A program made the position numbers and the translations under genes. Below are positions 62,636 through 64,000 of a stretch of 64,000 nt of DNA, in pieces (within the stretch, counting starts at the first letter, position 1; each line of letters opens with the position of its first letter). The stretch spans positions 300,537-364,536 of the forward strand of contig JABZFP010000029.1 in NCBI GenBank assembly GCA_014237395.1, given 5' to 3'. The notes beneath the pieces were generated by a model. It saw nothing but the letters and a program-made list of their open reading frames with translations. It was not told the DNA's origin and searched no databases. Origin of the DNA: Desulfobacteraceae bacterium (GTDB taxonomy: Bacteria; Desulfobacterota; Desulfobacteria; Desulfobacterales; UBA5852).

Positions 62636-62826
62636 TTATCCCTTTGTCACGAGGCCGAGCATCGTTGCGACGATCGATAAAGACGCGGCGGCTGTCTGAG
62701 CCCCGCGATAAGCGGGGCGAGTTCCGGCGCGTCCGATCGCGGCATCGACGCGCAGGCGAACCCGAAGGGCTCGTGGCGCGGGCGCTTTCTTTTGGTTCCG
62801 TTTTCTTTCGCGAGAAAGAAAATGAA
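62636..62826 (+). repeat. R1 dispersed structured repeat, copy 7 (B-type)
   Basis: B-type head CCCTTTGTCACGAGGCC, arms CGTTGCGACGATCG and CGATCGCGGCATCG, inner CCCCGC/GCGGGG hairpin and the TTTTCTTTC-GCGA-GAAAGAAAA terminal hairpin. Between the two permease genes. Confidence 0.88.
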
Positions 62827-62880
62827 CACGATTTTAAATCCGAGCAGGGCGAAAAGAACCATTTCTGAACGGCGCATCCC

Positions 62881-64000
62881 TTAGCGGCGGGACAGCGCCG
62901 CCACCGGATCCAAGCGCGCCGCCCGCCGTGCCGGCATCACCCCGAACACGAGCCCGGAGGCCAGGGCCACCCCCACGGCGGCCAGCAGCGCCCAGGCCGG
63001 TGCGGCCATGGGGAAATTCGGGAAAAACCGCTCGGCCAGCACCAGGCCGCCGCCGGCCAGCAGCAGACCCAGGGCCGCTCCCACCAGCGAGAGCATGGCC
63101 GATTCGGAGAGAAAAAGGTGCAAAATCTGGCCGCCCGGCGCCCCCAGGGCTTTTAAGAGACCGATCTCCCCGGTGCGCTGGGACACCGCCACCAGCATCA
63201 CGTTCATGATCAGGATGCCGGCCACCGCCAGGCTGATGGCCGCAATGCCGGCCACCGCCAGCGTAAGGGTTTTGAAAATGCGGTCGAATGTCGCCAGCAT
63301 GGCGTCCTGGGTGATGACGGTGATGTCGTCCTCCCCATCGTGGCGCTCCCGAATAATCTCCAGGACGGCCTCCTTGGCCCGGGGAATAGCGTCCCGCCCA
63401 CGGGCCTGGACCAGAATGCGAAACAGGGAGACCCGGTTAAACAGGGCGGAAGCCGACGCCACCGGAATGATGGCCACGTCGCTGATGTCCACCCCCAGGG
63501 ACTGGCCTTTGGGGGCCAGCGCGCCGATCACCCGGAAACGGCGCTCCCCGATGCGCACAAAGCGGCCCAGCGGTGACGTATTGCCGAAGAGCTCCGTTTT
63601 CAACTTATTCCCCAGCACGCAATGCGCTTCAGCCCGGCTGGCTTCGCCCGCCGGCAGAAAACGCCCCTGGGCCATGGACAGATTGCGCACCTCCGCCATG
63701 GCCGCGGTCGTCCCCAGGATGACCGTTTCACGCGAAAGCCCGTCGCGGGCCACGGGCGCCGACCCCACCATAACCGGCGCCACCCGCCGCACGGCGCTGC
63801 TGCGCAGGAGCGCCAGAGCGTCCTCCAGAGTCAAATCGCGCGGCGTTTCCCCCAGCAGGGGCGGCGGCCCGCCGGTGGTTTCGGAACGGCCGGGCAGGAC
63901 GATCAGAAGATGGGTTCCCAGGGAAGTGAATTCCTGGGTCACGTAGCGCCGGGCACCTTCGCCGAGGGCTGTCAGCAGCACCACCGACGCTACCCCGATG
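62881..64000 (-). CDS. MacB/FtsX-type ABC permease, 5' end outside window
   Basis: At least 367 aa visible, and the frame remains open at the right edge. Same layout as the permease at 61344: periplasmic core then FtsX domain (VSQRTGEIGLLKALGAPGGQ), so the two probably form the heterodimer of one exporter, or arose by duplication. The ATPase and membrane-fusion partner are expected further right. Confidence 0.87.
   Translation of the reverse strand, partial: IGVASVVLLTALGEGARRYVTQEFTSLGTHLLIVLPGRSETTGGPPPLLGETPRDLTLEDALALLRSSAVRRVAPVMVGSAPVARDGLSRETVILGTTAAMAEVRNLSMAQGRFLPAGEASRAEAHCVLGNKLKTELFGNTSPLGRFVRIGERRFRVIGALAPKGQSLGVDISDVAIIPVASASALFNRVSLFRILVQARGRDAIPRAKEAVLEIIRERHDGEDDITVITQDAMLATFDRIFKTLTLAVAGIAAISLAVAGILIMNVMLVAVSQRTGEIGLLKALGAPGGQILHLFLSESAMLSLVGAALGLLLAGGGLVLAERFFPNFPMAAPAWALLAAVGVALASGLVFGVMPARRAARLDPVAALSRR

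Overview
The window looks like a chromosomal segment of a GC-rich, anaerobic, Gram-negative Desulfobacterota (Desulfosarcina-like) bacterium. This rests on gene content: Fe-S/DUF3786 proteins, DUF362-ferredoxin proteins, an Lpg1974-type outer-membrane protein, predicted UGA-encoded selenoproteins and numerous lipoproteins. The genus is an inference. I found no rRNA, tRNA, CRISPR array, transposase or integrase.

Layout. 0-6.7 kb: a redox-flavoured locus with a ferredoxin-like protein (cut by the left edge), an FeS-DUF3786 protein, an unusual FeS-LuxR regulator, a second DUF3786 protein, a Cys-containing orphan and a SAM methyltransferase. It carries four copies of a dispersed structured repeat (called R1 here) and three copies of an 18-bp inverted repeat (P-box). 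6.7-12.8 kb: a LacI-controlled ABC importer operon with a metallophosphoesterase; the second permease and the ATPase are fused in one reading frame. 13-19.5 kb: an SLC13 carrier, a coiled-coil orphan, an outer-membrane barrel, an MBL hydrolase and a flavin-binding protein. 19.7-26.1 kb: a TetR regulator of the CecR type and a ybhGFSR-like efflux operon, interrupted between ybhG and ybhF by repeats. 26.1-32.5 kb: a Fic protein with a three-half-site operator, then a secreted protease/lipoprotein/FG-GAP operon. 32.8-47.2 kb: mostly minus-strand housekeeping and envelope genes (GlpQ, cupin, DUF362 proteins, acyltransferase, Nudix, lipocalin, EcsC, cNMP-binding protein, methyltransferase). 47.4-50.8 kb: an rRNA-type methyltransferase, arylamine N-acetyltransferase and zinc-ribbon protein. 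50.9-54.4 kb: a two-component system followed by a membrane-anchored MsrA-MsrB fusion and a predicted selenoprotein. 54.7-61.3 kb: an AT-richer run of short, unrelated, same-strand genes with one attC-like site and a second predicted selenoprotein (AhpD-like, CxxU). 61.3-64 kb: two MacB/FtsX-type permeases, the second cut by the right edge.

The most notable signals are the two in-frame UGA genes with bacterial SECIS-like hairpins at nearly the same distance from UGA; the R1 family, whose arms change sequence between copies while keeping base pairing; the FeS-LuxR regulator with the P-boxes around it; and the two-component/MsrAB/selenoprotein module with four 11-bp-phased operator-like repeats.
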